64,000 bases of DNA. Source: Catellatospora coxensis. GTDB taxonomy: Bacteria; Actinomycetota; Actinomycetes; Mycobacteriales; Micromonosporaceae. A program made the position numbers and the translations under genes. The notes under the pieces are model-generated. The model did not search any database. It was given only the letters and a program-made list of their open reading frames with translations, and was not told where the DNA came from. Below, piece after piece: positions 1 through 8,163 of the stretch; the stretch's first letter is position 1; every line of letters begins with the position of its first letter. The DNA lies in contig NZ_BONI01000005.1 in assembly GCF_016862635.1 (NCBI RefSeq), positions 152,145-216,144 of the forward strand. The letters run 5' to 3'.

Positions 1-912
1 GTCGATCCGCCAGGACCGCACCCGGTCCGGGTGGTAGGCGTCCGGATCGGACACCCGGCGCAGCAGGTGGCGGCGCAGGCGGTCGGGCAGGCGGGCGCCG
101 CCCCGTTCGGCGAGCAGCACCGCGTCGTACAGGTCCTTGCCCGCGGCCGTGCCCGCGTCCGCCTGGTCGCTGTGCAGCCACTGCAGCTTCCAGACCAGCG
201 ACAGCTCCGGACCGACGGTCCACGCGGCGGTCGGCGGGCCGCCCCCGGCGCGGGGTATCGCGGTCAGCACCGGCGCTTCCGGCAGGTGCTCGTCGTAGGA
301 GAAGTCGAGCTGCAGCAGCCCGTGCACCGCGTCATCGACCCGCCAGGGCAGCAGCAGGCGCGTGCCACCCGTACCGTCCTCGCCGTCGTACGCGTACGCC
401 CAGGCGTGGTCGATCTCGGCCTCGTCGGGGTCGAACAGGACGCCACCCTCGGCCTGCGGCTGCTTGCGCACGAGCATGAGCACGTCCTCGTGCGGACGGT
501 CCAGATCCATGCGGTCCAGCGGCGGCATCCAGCGCAGCCCTTCGGGTGGCAGCACGGCGCGAATGCCGCCGGTGTCGAAGTCGTCCGGGTCCCACATCTC
601 GTCGCCGGCCGCGCCGTGGGCCGCCTCCGGCCAGGTGCGCACCCGGTCGAGCTTGTCCAGGTAGGGATAGGGGAACGCGGGGTCGATCGGCACCCAGGCC
701 AGGGGCCGCACGACCCAGTCCAGGTCGCCGGGTTCGCGAGCGTGCTCCCCCGCCCAGGAGAGCATCGTCATGCTGCCGCGCAGCACCAGCCGGTCCCCGC
801 AGGGCGCCGCGGCGACCAGGGCCAGTACATGATCGAGCGCCGCCCGGTGCGCCGCCCTGAGCCGGGCGGGCACACCGGACGGCGCACTGTCGAGCGGTGC
901 GGCGTCACCCAT
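1..912 (-). CDS. AbiEii/AbiGii-type nucleotidyltransferase, C-terminus off the left edge
   Basis: An open minus-strand frame starts at ATG 912 and runs through position 1 without a stop, so only the first 304 residues are visible. Near residue 45 it reads LRGSMTMLSWAG and then GDLDWVV, the Gly-Ser and Asp-x-Asp signature of the nucleotidyltransferase fold used by AbiEii/AbiGii toxins and relatives. Later text (DLYDAVLLAERGG) also fits this family. In characterised type IV toxin-antitoxin pairs this enzyme is the toxin and modifies tRNA or protein. No AbiEi-like antitoxin is visible upstream: the gene before it encodes a CBS protein 39 bp away. It may therefore be a stand-alone NTase. Family confidence is good; a toxin role is speculative. 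Confidence 0.75.
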   Translation of the reverse strand, partial: MGDAAPLDSAPSGVPARLRAAHRAALDHVLALVAAAPCGDRLVLRGSMTMLSWAGEHAREPGDLDWVVRPLAWVPIDPAFPYPYLDKLDRVRTWPEAAHGAAGDEMWDPDDFDTGGIRAVLPPEGLRWMPPLDRMDLDRPHEDVLMLVRKQPQAEGGVLFDPDEAEIDHAWAYAYDGEDGTGGTRLLLPWRVDDAVHGLLQLDFSYDEHLPEAPVLTAIPRAGGGPPTAAWTVGPELSLVWKLQWLHSDQADAGTAAGKDLYDAVLLAERGGARLPDRLRRHLLRRVSDPDAYHPDRVRSWRID

Positions 913-951
913 GCCGCCAGACGCTATGCGGTCGGTCTGACAGCGTGCGGG

Positions 952-1380
952 TCACTGGTTGGGTGCGGCGTCACTGATGTCGGCGAGCGCCGATGCGGGG
1001 TCGCGCTCCACGGCCAGGTCGCCGAGCGAGACGATGCCCACCGGGTGGCCGCCTTCGGCGACGGGCAGGCGGCGCAGCGAGTGCTCGCGCATGAGCTGCA
1101 CGGCCCGGGACACGGGTTCGTCGGGGCGGATCGTCACGGCGGGTTCGCTGAGCACGTCCTTCAGCCGGGTGCTGCCCGGCTCGCGGCCCTGGGCGAGCGC
1201 CCGGATCACGATGTCGCGGTCGGTGACGACGCCTTCGAGGTTGCCCTGCTGGTCGGTGACCAGCACGTCGCCGATGTCTCGGCTGCGCATCTGCTCGGCC
1301 GCCTCGGTGATGCTCGCCGAGTCGGGCATGCAGCAGGGGTCGCCTGTCATGATTTCTCGTACCATCTGCGCGGTTGCCAT
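952..1380 (-). CDS. Tandem CBS-domain protein
   Basis: This 142-aa protein is almost entirely two CBS domains, about residues 8-62 and 72-130. The first carries DIGDVLVTD and GVVTDRDI; the second carries LRRLPVAE and GIVSLGDLA. Stand-alone CBS pairs bind adenine nucleotides and act as energy or stress sensors; in actinomycetes such proteins are often co-expressed with hypoxia or stress genes. The start is clear, with AAGGAGG about 7 bases before the ATG at 1380. It lies 39 bp upstream of the NTase and downstream of the small GPGG membrane protein on the same strand, so co-transcription is possible. The ligand and partner cannot be read from sequence. Confidence 0.9.
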   Translation of the reverse strand: MATAQMVREIMTGDPCCMPDSASITEAAEQMRSRDIGDVLVTDQQGNLEGVVTDRDIVIRALAQGREPGSTRLKDVLSEPAVTIRPDEPVSRAVQLMREHSLRRLPVAEGGHPVGIVSLGDLAVERDPASALADISDAAPNQ

Positions 1381-1478
1381 CTGGAACCTCCTTGCGGTGG
1401 CTTTCCATGCTCTTCACCGCATTCCCCGCCCGCATCGGCCAAACACCGTGAACGGCCCGATGCGAGCGGAATGGCAAC

Positions 1479-1622
1479 TCAGGTGAAGATGCTGACACCT
1501 CCGGGGCCCACGAGCAGACCGACGACGATCAACACGATCCCCCAGAGGATCTCCCTGCGCAGCAGGGCGAAGATACCCGCGATCACCAGCACGACCGCGA
1601 GAATCCACAGCAGCGTGGCCAT
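1479..1622 (-). CDS. Small GPGG-motif membrane protein (47 aa)
   Basis: Reading the minus strand from ATG 1622 gives a 47-aa protein with two hydrophobic segments (LLWILAVVLVIAGIFAL and ILWGIVLIVVGLLV) around a short basic turn (LRRE), ending in GPGGVSIF. The terminal GPGG motif matches a recurrent class of tiny actinobacterial membrane proteins known only by that motif. The function is unknown; it should be a membrane hairpin. An AGAAAGAGA tract lies just upstream as a plausible ribosome site. Confidence 0.75.
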   Translation of the reverse strand: MATLLWILAVVLVIAGIFALLRREILWGIVLIVVGLLVGPGGVSIFT

Positions 1623-1760
1623 CTCTTTCTCCCTCGTCCGAACGGCCGGCCCAGGATGGGACAGGACTCCGGTGGGCGTACCGGGCCGATCGTCGATGCT
1701 CGACCGGGATCACCCGACATTCCGCGTACCCACGGGTGAAACATGTCAAACCGGCCCGGC

Positions 1761-2432
1761 TCATCGGCGCAGCGCCGCCACGGCCAGCCGCAGGTCCGCC
1801 ACCAGGCCCTCGTACAGGGCGTCGCGGTCGACGGCGCGCAGCACCGCCGACGGATGGATGGTGGCCAGCAACTGCGCCGCGCCGTCGGCCGCGAACAGCT
1901 CGGGCTGGTACGCCGCGCCGGGCCAGGGCATCAGCACACCCCGCGCCCCGGACACGGTCGCCGACGGCCCGAGCAGCGCCTTGAGCGCCGTGCCGCCGAG
2001 CGCCACCAGCACGCGCGGACGCAGCAGGTGCAGCTCGGCGGCCAGCCAGGGCATGCAGGCGGTCATCTCGGCACGGTTCGGGTTCTGGTGGATACGCCGC
2101 TTGCCGGTGTCGGTGGACTTGAACTTGAAGTGCTTGACCACGTTGGTCACGTAGGCGTCCGCCCGGTCCAGCCCGGCCTGCTCCACCGCCCGGTCCAGCA
2201 GCTTGCCGGCCGGGCCGACGAACGGCGCGCCGCGGCGGTCCTCGACGTCACCGGGCTGCTCGCCGATCAGCACCACCCGGGCATGGGCCGGCCCCGCCCC
2301 GAAGACCGTCTGGGTGGCGTCGCGATACAGGTGGCAGCCACGGCAGCCGGCCGCGGCCTCCCGCAGCTCGCCGATCGACGCCGCCCCGTCGGGGACATAC
2401 CGCTGAGCGCCCTGCTCCGTGCTCGTCGCCAT
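1761..2432 (-). CDS. udgX: UdgX-type uracil-DNA glycosylase
   Basis: The 223-aa product belongs to the uracil-DNA glycosylase superfamily. It shows GEQPGDVED at residues 57-65, FVGPAGKLLD at 71-80, CxxC at 30-33 plus Cys126 (likely iron-sulfur ligands), and TIHPSAVLR near the C-terminus. The diagnostic feature is the inserted loop KRRIH at 111-115 after HFKF. In mycobacterial UdgX the histidine of this loop forms a covalent bond with the abasic site after uracil removal. I chose ATG 2432 because homologous UdgX proteins begin shortly before the first CxxC; an in-frame ATG at 2465 adds 11 residues. It protects DNA against uracil, apparently as a single gene. Confidence 0.93.
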   Translation of the reverse strand: MATSTEQGAQRYVPDGAASIGELREAAAGCRGCHLYRDATQTVFGAGPAHARVVLIGEQPGDVEDRRGAPFVGPAGKLLDRAVEQAGLDRADAYVTNVVKHFKFKSTDTGKRRIHQNPNRAEMTACMPWLAAELHLLRPRVLVALGGTALKALLGPSATVSGARGVLMPWPGAAYQPELFAADGAAQLLATIHPSAVLRAVDRDALYEGLVADLRLAVAALRR

Positions 2433-2511
2433 GGTGAGCTGGTACCCGGGATGCGGACGGACCATGCCGTGCGACCCGTTTCGCGGGCGGCTGGTCCGCC
2501 CTGGTGGCCGG

Positions 2512-3039
2512 TCAGCCGACCTCGACCGGGTCCAGGCGCAGGCGCTCGATCAGGTTCGCGCGGTGCATGTTGGCGACCGGGGCGACCAGGTCGGGGTGGC
2601 GCAGCAGGGCCGCTGCGCGGGCGTCGTCGGCGTCGGGCGTGGTGAGGCGGCTGAAGTCGCGGTCGACGACCTGGGCGTGCTCGCAGTCGGCGGTGGCGGC
2701 CACGGCGTCGGCGGCCAGCCGCGGGTCCGACAGCAGGCAGGCGGCCCAGCTGGCGACGACCTCGTCGACCCAGCCGCGCCAGATCCGGTCGGCGGCGGAG
2801 GGCTCCTCGTGCTCGTCGGCGCGCATGACCCGGTCGAGGCCGCCGGAGCCGCCCGGCCCGAGCATCGCCAGCAGGCCGGCGTCCAGCTCCGTCGGGTAGC
2901 GCAGCCACGCGGCGACGGTGGCCGCCTGCCGGGCCTGCGCCAGCACCCGGGCAGCCTGCGCCGGACCGCCGTCGGACGGGTATGCCCGGGTCAGCCAGTG
3001 GGTGGTGGCGGCGATCACGGGGGGCAGGCCTGCGGTCAC
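2512..3039 (-). CDS. Conserved hypothetical protein
   Basis: A 175-aa minus-strand frame with strong high-GC third-position codon use. I chose the GTG at 3039 because GAGG lies a few bases upstream and the product begins cleanly (TAGLPPVIAATTHWLTRA); the frame stays open further upstream. The protein looks all-helical and acidic, with a tail containing ANLIERLRLDPVEV. I recognise no family. It sits divergently from the PHP-domain gene, with about 145 bp between them that should hold both promoters. Confidence 0.6.
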   Translation of the reverse strand: MTAGLPPVIAATTHWLTRAYPSDGGPAQAARVLAQARQAATVAAWLRYPTELDAGLLAMLGPGGSGGLDRVMRADEHEEPSAADRIWRGWVDEVVASWAACLLSDPRLAADAVAATADCEHAQVVDRDFSRLTTPDADDARAAALLRHPDLVAPVANMHRANLIERLRLDPVEVG

Positions 3040-3184
3040 GACTACCTCATTCGGGATGCACGAGGCCGCGCCGTTGCGGCCTGCCCCGCCGGGGCAGCGA
3101 GGATCAGCAATGCTAGCCACGACCAGGGCCAAGAACAATTCACGATCTTGATTGCGTACGCTCAGCGGGCCGCCAGGATGTGAC

Positions 3185-4261
3185 ATGTCCGATACGACGG
3201 GGTACAACTCCCTGGTGAGCCGCGATCCCGCCGCCGACCTGCTGGCCATCGCCGTGGAGCTGGAGCGCGCCGGCGAGGCCGGCTACCGCATCCGCGCCTT
3301 CCGCCGGGCCGCGGAGACCGTCGCCGCCACCGACCCCGCCGAGCTGGCCGACCGGGCCGCCCGGGGCACCCTGGCGAAGCTGCCCGGCCTGGGCGAGGTG
3401 ACCGCCCGCTGCGTGGCGGAGTCACTGGCCGGGGAGGAGCCGGTCTACCTGCGCCGCCTGCTGGCCACCGCCGGCCGGCCGCTCGACGAGGCGGCCGAGG
3501 AGCTGCACAGCGCGCTGCGCGGCGACTGCCACAGCCACTCCGACTGGTCCGACGGCGCGGAGCCGATCGAGGCGATGGCCGACGCCGCCCGCGCCCTGGG
3601 CCGGGAGTACCTGGTGCTCACCGACCACTCCCCCCGCCTGACCATCGCCCGGGGGCTGACCGCGCAGCGGCTGGAGCAGCAGCTGGCCGAGGTCGAACGG
3701 CTCAACGCCGGCTACGGCGACGGCTTCCGGCTGCTGTCCGGCATCGAGGTGGACATCCTCGACGACGGCTCGCTGGACCAGGCCGACGAGCTGCTGGGCC
3801 GGCTCGACGTGGTGGTGGCCAGCGTGCACAGCAAGCTGCGCGCCCCGACCGAGGTGATGACCCCGCGGATGCTGGCGGCGGTCGCCGACCCGCACACCGA
3901 CATCCTGGGCCACTGCACCGGGCGGGTGCTGCGCCGCGCGGGCGGGGGCACCGCGACCGAGACCCGGCCGGAGAGCACGTTCGACGCCGAGGCCGTGTTC
4001 GCCGCGTGCGCGGACCGCGGCGTCGCCGTGGAGATCAACTCTCGGCCGGACCGGCTCGATCCGCCCAAGCGGCTGCTGCGGCTGGCCGTCGAGGCGGGCT
4101 GCCTGTTCGCCATCGACTCCGACGCCCACTTCAGCGTGCAGCTGGACTGGCTGCGCTTCGGCTGCGAGCGCGCCGCCCGCTGCGGCGTGCCGGTGGACCG
4201 GGTGGTCAACACCTGGCCGCTGGACCGGCTGCTGGCCTGGACCCGCCGCGACCGTTCCTGA
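3185..4261 (+). CDS. PHP-domain phosphoesterase with N-terminal helix-hairpin-helix (PolX-like, lacking polymerase)
   Basis: A 358-aa protein from ATG 3185. Residues 1-90 resemble the helix-hairpin-helix N-terminus of PolX-type DNA polymerases (LPGLGEVTARCVAES). The rest is a PHP metal-dependent phosphoesterase domain: HSHSDWSDG near residue 115, LTDHS, GIEVDI, VASVHSKL, ILGHCTGR and finally AIDSDAHF. The histidines and aspartates expected to bind the metal cluster are present. There is no palm or fingers polymerase region, so this is the PHP plus HhH portion as a stand-alone protein, as in many actinomycetes. The likely role is DNA-end or nucleotide phosphoester hydrolysis. It converges on the iron-permease-like gene with a 5-bp gap. 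Confidence 0.88.
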   Translation: MSDTTGYNSLVSRDPAADLLAIAVELERAGEAGYRIRAFRRAAETVAATDPAELADRAARGTLAKLPGLGEVTARCVAESLAGEEPVYLRRLLATAGRPLDEAAEELHSALRGDCHSHSDWSDGAEPIEAMADAARALGREYLVLTDHSPRLTIARGLTAQRLEQQLAEVERLNAGYGDGFRLLSGIEVDILDDGSLDQADELLGRLDVVVASVHSKLRAPTEVMTPRMLAAVADPHTDILGHCTGRVLRRAGGGTATETRPESTFDAEAVFAACADRGVAVEINSRPDRLDPPKRLLRLAVEAGCLFAIDSDAHFSVQLDWLRFGCERAARCGVPVDRVVNTWPLDRLLAWTRRDRS

Positions 4262-4266
4262 GCGGG

Positions 4267-4674
4267 TCAGCGGGTGCCCTCGCGGTGCTCCAGGCCGACG
4301 GCGTCGCGCAGCTCGATCATGTCCTGGGCCAGCTGTCCCTTGTCCTCGCTGTGCGCCTCCATCAGGTCGGCCAGGCCGTCGGCGATCGCGTTGAGCTTGT
4401 GCTGCACCGCCTCGTTGGCCCGAGTCTGGCTGTTCTGCAGCAGCGCCACCATGAGGAAGGTGATGATCGTGGTGGCCGTGTTGATGATCAACTGCCAGGT
4501 GTCGACCTTGCCGATGAAGAGGATCGACGGTGCCCACACCAGGATCAGCAGCACGCACAGCGCGAAGAACCACGCCTTGGACGCGAAGTTGCTGGCCGCC
4601 TCCGCGAAGCGGTCGAACATCGACATGTCCTTGCCGGACACCGATGAGGGCATGTCTTCCTTACGCCCGGTCAT
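4267..4674 (-). CDS. Low-affinity iron permease family membrane protein
   Basis: A 135-aa protein from ATG 4674, preceded by GGGAGG. It begins with MFDRFAEAASNFASKAWFF and has two transmembrane segments (FALCVLLILVWAPSILF and IINTATTIITFLMVALL). NSQTRANEAVQHKLNA and a charged helical tail ending HREGTR follow. This is the usual layout of the bacterial low-affinity iron permease family (Iron_permease). Iron transport by bacterial members is not well established, so the name is a family label. The inner-membrane location is clear from the helices. Confidence 0.88.
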   Translation of the reverse strand: MTGRKEDMPSSVSGKDMSMFDRFAEAASNFASKAWFFALCVLLILVWAPSILFIGKVDTWQLIINTATTIITFLMVALLQNSQTRANEAVQHKLNAIADGLADLMEAHSEDKGQLAQDMIELRDAVGLEHREGTR

Positions 4675-4859
4675 GGCCGGCCTCCCGTCGTCAACCACAC
4701 ATCCCGGTATTGCCCGCCCACACCGCTTTCCATGCCTGCGCGCCCGCCCGGTCCCCGAAGCAGCCTTGAAGTCCGGATCGAGCGCAGGGAACCGTGGGCA
4801 GCTCGCGACGGTCAGTACCGGGGAACACTGGCAAGATCCGCACATCGGAGGTACCGCGC

Positions 4860-5831
4860 ATGCCCGACGAGCTGGAGATGCTGCCCGCGCTGGAGGAGCA
4901 CGCGTACCGCCTGCTGGTGAAACTGGACCGGGCCCGGCCCGACGACCTCGCCGCGATCACGACGCTGTCCCACGCCGAGGCCGCCCGGGTGCTGCAGGCG
5001 CTGCAGGCGCGCGGCCTGGCGGCGGCCCAGCCCGGCGAGGACGCGGTGTTCCGCCCCCTGCCGCCCGACGTCGCCCTCGGCAACCACCTGCTGCGCCGGT
5101 ACGAGGCGCTGGAGCGGGCCCGGCAGCTGGTCGCCGACCTGAACGACGAGTACCGGGCCGGTGTGCGCCGCCTCGAAGCCGACCATCTCGTCGAGGTTGT
5201 CGTCGGCGGCGGGGCGCTGCGGGAACGGCTGCGCCAGCTGCAGGACGGGGCCCGCCAGGAGATGCTGTGGTTCTGCCGGTCCAACCCCGTCGCGCTGCCC
5301 AGCGGCGAGAACACCGCCGAGCTGGACGCGCTGCGCCGCGGCGTGCGCTACCAGGTGATCTACGACCGCGAGTTCCTGCAGTCGCCCGGCGTGCTCGACA
5401 ACGCGCAGGCCGCGATGCGCCTCGGGCAGCAGGCCCGCACCCTGCCCAGCCTGCCGATCCGGATCGCGATCGCCGACCGGGCCACCGCGATCTGCCCGCT
5501 GGTCCGCGAGACGGGCGGCGGCGAGCCCACCGCCGCCGTGATCGGCCAGAGCGAGCTGCTGACCGCCGTGCTCGCGCTGTTCGACGCGTACTGGGCGATG
5601 GCCACCCCGATCCACCCCTCGGGCGAGGCGGCCGCCGCCGACGGCCCCGACGACTCCGACCTGTACGTGCTGTCCCTGATGATCGGCGGGCTGCCCGACA
5701 AGGCCATCGCCTCCCAGCTCCGGGTCAGCCGGCGTACCGTCCAACGCCGACTCGACCGGCTGATGGCCCTGGCCGGCGTCGACACCCGCCCCGGCCTGGC
5801 GTACCACGCGGCGCGGCACGGCTGGCTCTGA
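4860..5831 (+). CDS. TrmB-like transcriptional regulator with C-terminal LuxR-type helix-turn-helix
   Basis: A 323-aa protein from ATG 4860, with GGAGG 8 bases upstream. The N-terminus (LEEHAYRLLVKLDRARPDDL) is a winged-helix of the TrmB type. The middle holds a phospholipase-D-like effector region common in these actinobacterial regulators (EMLWFCRSNP, RYQVIYDREFLQ, PIRIAIADRATAICPL). The C-terminus, after about residue 265, is a LuxR-type helix-turn-helix (DKAIASQLRVSRRTVQRRLDRLM). Such two-headed regulators are common in streptomycetes and relatives, and their targets are usually unknown. The sigma factor gene 65 bp downstream is a possible target. Confidence 0.88.
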   Translation: MPDELEMLPALEEHAYRLLVKLDRARPDDLAAITTLSHAEAARVLQALQARGLAAAQPGEDAVFRPLPPDVALGNHLLRRYEALERARQLVADLNDEYRAGVRRLEADHLVEVVVGGGALRERLRQLQDGARQEMLWFCRSNPVALPSGENTAELDALRRGVRYQVIYDREFLQSPGVLDNAQAAMRLGQQARTLPSLPIRIAIADRATAICPLVRETGGGEPTAAVIGQSELLTAVLALFDAYWAMATPIHPSGEAAAADGPDDSDLYVLSLMIGGLPDKAIASQLRVSRRTVQRRLDRLMALAGVDTRPGLAYHAARHGWL

Positions 5832-5896
5832 TCCGGAGCGCGCCGCGGAGTCGATCACCACAGCGGCCGCCCCGGGCCGGTGGTTAGTATCGGGCC

Positions 5897-6838
5897 ATGC
5901 TGACCGCGCTGGACGTCGACCGGTTCGAAGCCGCCAGGCCGCGCCTGGCCGCCGTCGCGTACCGCATGCTCGGCTCGGCGACGGAGGCCGAGGACGCCGT
6001 GCAGGAGACGTTCCTGCGCTGGCAGGCCGCCGACGTCGAGCAGATCGAGGTCCCCGAGGCCTGGCTGACCAAGGTGCTCACCAACCTGTGCCTCAACCAG
6101 CTCACCTCCGCGCGGGCGCGCCGCGAGACGTACGTCGGCCAGTGGCTGCCCGAGCCGCTGCTCGCCGGCGACCCGATGCTCGGCCCGGCCGACACCGCCG
6201 AGCAGCGCGAATCGGTCTCCTACGCGGTCCTCACCCTGATGGAGCGCCTGTCGCCCAACGAGCGCGCCGTGTACGTGCTGCGCGAGGCGTTCGACTACCC
6301 GCACCGGGAGATCGCCGAGATCCTCGACCTCAGCGAGGCCGCCAGCCAGCAGATCTTCCACCGGGCGAAGAAGCACGTCGCGGACGGCAAGGCCCGCACC
6401 GAGATCGACGAGGCCGCCGCCCGGCGCATCGTCGAGGAGTTCCTGGCCGCAGCCACCAGCGGCCGGACCGAGCCGCTGGTGCGGCTGCTCACCGCCGACG
6501 CGATCGCGATCGGCGACGGCGGCGGCAAGGTCCCGGCCCGCGCCAGGGCGTTCGAGGGCGCGGTCGCGGTCGCGAAGTTCCTGTGGGGCCTGTTCCGGCC
6601 CGCCGAGGCCAAGCGCGCCATCATCGGCGGGTCGCCGGAGATCTACGCGACGACCGCCAACGGCGACCCCGCCGTGGTGGCCGTCGTGGACGGCCGGGTC
6701 GTCGGCGTCATGTGCCTGGAAGTCACCGCCGAGGGCATCGCCGCGTCCCGCAACCAGGTCAACCCCGACAAGCTCGCCCGCGCCACCGCGCGCTGGGCCG
6801 CCGAGGACCACGGAAAACCCCTGTTCACCGCGTTCTGA
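5897..6838 (+). CDS. ECF41-family RNA polymerase sigma factor with fused SnoaL-like domain
   Basis: A 313-aa sigma-70 family factor. Sigma region 2 (RLAAVAYRMLGSATEAEDAVQETFLRW) occupies about residues 15-45. Region 4 (LSPNERAVYVLREAFDYPH...IAEILDLSEAASQQIFHRAKK) covers about 115-165. A SnoaL-like extension from about 175 contains TAEGIAASRNQVNPDKL. This C-terminal extension, which acts as an in-cis regulator, and the NPDKL motif are typical of ECF41. These factors normally adjoin a carboxymuconolactone decarboxylase, oxidoreductase or epimerase gene and have no classical anti-sigma factor; the next gene is an oxidoreductase, which fits. An ATG preceded by GTATCGGGCC sets the start. Confidence 0.93.
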   Translation: MLTALDVDRFEAARPRLAAVAYRMLGSATEAEDAVQETFLRWQAADVEQIEVPEAWLTKVLTNLCLNQLTSARARRETYVGQWLPEPLLAGDPMLGPADTAEQRESVSYAVLTLMERLSPNERAVYVLREAFDYPHREIAEILDLSEAASQQIFHRAKKHVADGKARTEIDEAAARRIVEEFLAAATSGRTEPLVRLLTADAIAIGDGGGKVPARARAFEGAVAVAKFLWGLFRPAEAKRAIIGGSPEIYATTANGDPAVVAVVDGRVVGVMCLEVTAEGIAASRNQVNPDKLARATARWAAEDHGKPLFTAF

Positions 6839-6844
6839 CCGCCG

Positions 6845-6860
6845 TGTGAGCTGCTTCACA
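6845..6860. promoter_or_regulatory. Perfect Crp/GlxR-type palindrome TGTGA-N6-TCACA
   Basis: The 16-bp sequence TGTGAGCTGCTTCACA is an exact match to the symmetric consensus used by actinobacterial Crp and GlxR. It lies 7 bases after the sigma gene stop and 69 bp before the oxidoreductase ATG. About 9 bases after it, TGTCA at 6869 resembles half of the ECF41 -35 element, but no good -10 match follows at the expected distance. Confidence 0.6.
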
Positions 6861-6929
6861 GCCGTACCTGTCAGGAAACGGCGGGCTGCCCGGTTCAAGA
6901 GGCGAACCCGCGAAGACAGGAGCAAGGAC

Positions 6930-8111
6930 ATGCAGCACCGCATCGTCGTCCTCGGAGCCGGATACACCGGCGCCATCGCCGCCGGCCGTCTCGCCAAGCG
7001 GCTGCACCGTGACGACGTCACCATCACCCTCGTCAACGCCGAGCCCGACTTCGTCGAGCGCGTCCGCATGCACCAGCTGGCCGCCGGCCAGGACCTCAAG
7101 CCCCGGCCGTTCCGCGAGATGTTCGCCGGCACCGGCGTCGAGCTGCGGCTCGCGAAGGTCACCGGCGTGGACGTCGACCGAAAGACCGTCGCCGTCTCCG
7201 ACGGCGGCGAACTCGCCTACGACACCCTCGTCTACGCCCTCGGCAGCGGCTGGAACACCCAGGGCGTGCCGGGGACGGCCGAGCACGCGTACGAGATCGC
7301 GAGCCGCCCCGGCGCGCTGCGGCTGCGCGAGCGCCTCGCCCGCCTCGACGCCGGGCAGGCCGTGGTCGTGGTCGGCGGCGGCCTGACCGGCCTGGAGGCC
7401 GCGACCGAGATCGCCGAAACCCGGCCCGACCTCCAGGTGGCCCTGGCCGCCCGCGGCGGCCTCGGCGACTGGCTCTCGCCCAAGGGCCGTGAGCACCTGT
7501 GGAAGGTCGCCGGCAAGCTCGGTATCACCGTGTACGAGGACGCCGCCGTCACCCGCGTCGACGCCGACCGGGTCGCCCTCGCCGACGGCCGGACCGTCCC
7601 GGCCGCGGTGACCGTGTGGACCACCGGTTTCGCGGTCCACCCGATCGCGCAGGCGACGGCTCTGGAGGTCACCGGCACCGGCCAGATCGTGGTCGACGGG
7701 ACCATGCGCTCGGTCTCGCACCCGGACGTGTACGCCGTCGGCGACGCGGCGATGGCGATCGGTGCCGGGGACAAGCCGCTGCGCATGTCGTGCGCCTCGG
7801 GCACCCCGATGGCATGGCAGGCCGCCGACGCGATCGCGGCCCGCCTGACCGGCGGCGAGCTGCCGACCGCGCACCTGCGCTACTTCAACCAGTGCATCTC
7901 GCTGGGCCGCAGGGAGGGTCTGATCCAGTACGTCACCGCCGACGACGTCGCCAAGCCGGCGGTCCTGACCGGACGGCTCGCCGCCGCGTACAAGGAAGTG
8001 ATCTGCAAGGGCGCCGCCTGGGGCGTGGCCAACCCGACGCTCGGCTTGCCGGTCCGCCGCCACCGCACCGTACGGGAAACGGTGGGCTCGGTCGTCGAAG
8101 CGACGGCATGA
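6930..8111 (+). CDS. FAD-dependent NAD(P)H oxidoreductase, ECF41 partner
   Basis: A 393-aa pyridine-nucleotide-disulfide-type oxidoreductase of the NDH-2-like branch. It has a dinucleotide-binding motif at the N-terminus (VVLGAGYTGAIAAGRLAK), a second glycine motif near residue 150 (VVVVGGGLTGLEAATEIAE), and the C-terminal FAD contact (HPDVYAVGDAAMAI). There is no CxxxxC redox pair, so it is not a disulfide reductase. The start ATG 6930 has AGGAG 9 bases upstream; the frame is open further 5' but has no better start. It directly follows the ECF41 sigma gene, matching the oxidoreductase class that this sigma group controls. Substrate unknown. A strong bidirectional terminator follows. Confidence 0.92.
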   Translation: MQHRIVVLGAGYTGAIAAGRLAKRLHRDDVTITLVNAEPDFVERVRMHQLAAGQDLKPRPFREMFAGTGVELRLAKVTGVDVDRKTVAVSDGGELAYDTLVYALGSGWNTQGVPGTAEHAYEIASRPGALRLRERLARLDAGQAVVVVGGGLTGLEAATEIAETRPDLQVALAARGGLGDWLSPKGREHLWKVAGKLGITVYEDAAVTRVDADRVALADGRTVPAAVTVWTTGFAVHPIAQATALEVTGTGQIVVDGTMRSVSHPDVYAVGDAAMAIGAGDKPLRMSCASGTPMAWQAADAIAARLTGGELPTAHLRYFNQCISLGRREGLIQYVTADDVAKPAVLTGRLAAAYKEVICKGAAWGVANPTLGLPVRRHRTVRETVGSVVEATA

Positions 8112-8120
8112 CGGATGAAC

Positions 8121-8155
8121 GGATGGGCGTCCTCCCGCTCGGAGGACGCCCATCC
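8121..8155. terminator. Bidirectional hairpin terminator
   Basis: A perfect 15-bp stem (GGATGGGCGTCCTCC / GGAGGACGCCCATCC) with a 5-base loop lies between the convergent oxidoreductase and subtilase genes. Both transcripts would fold it. Confidence 0.88.
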
Positions 8156-8163
8156 TTGTCCCG

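Noticed and set aside
31..2154. Long plus-strand open frame opposite the NTase, CBS, GPGG and UdgX genes
   Set aside because: Reads as Arg/Gly/Val/His-rich text without domains. It mirrors real minus-strand genes in high-GC DNA and has no supporting ribosome site.
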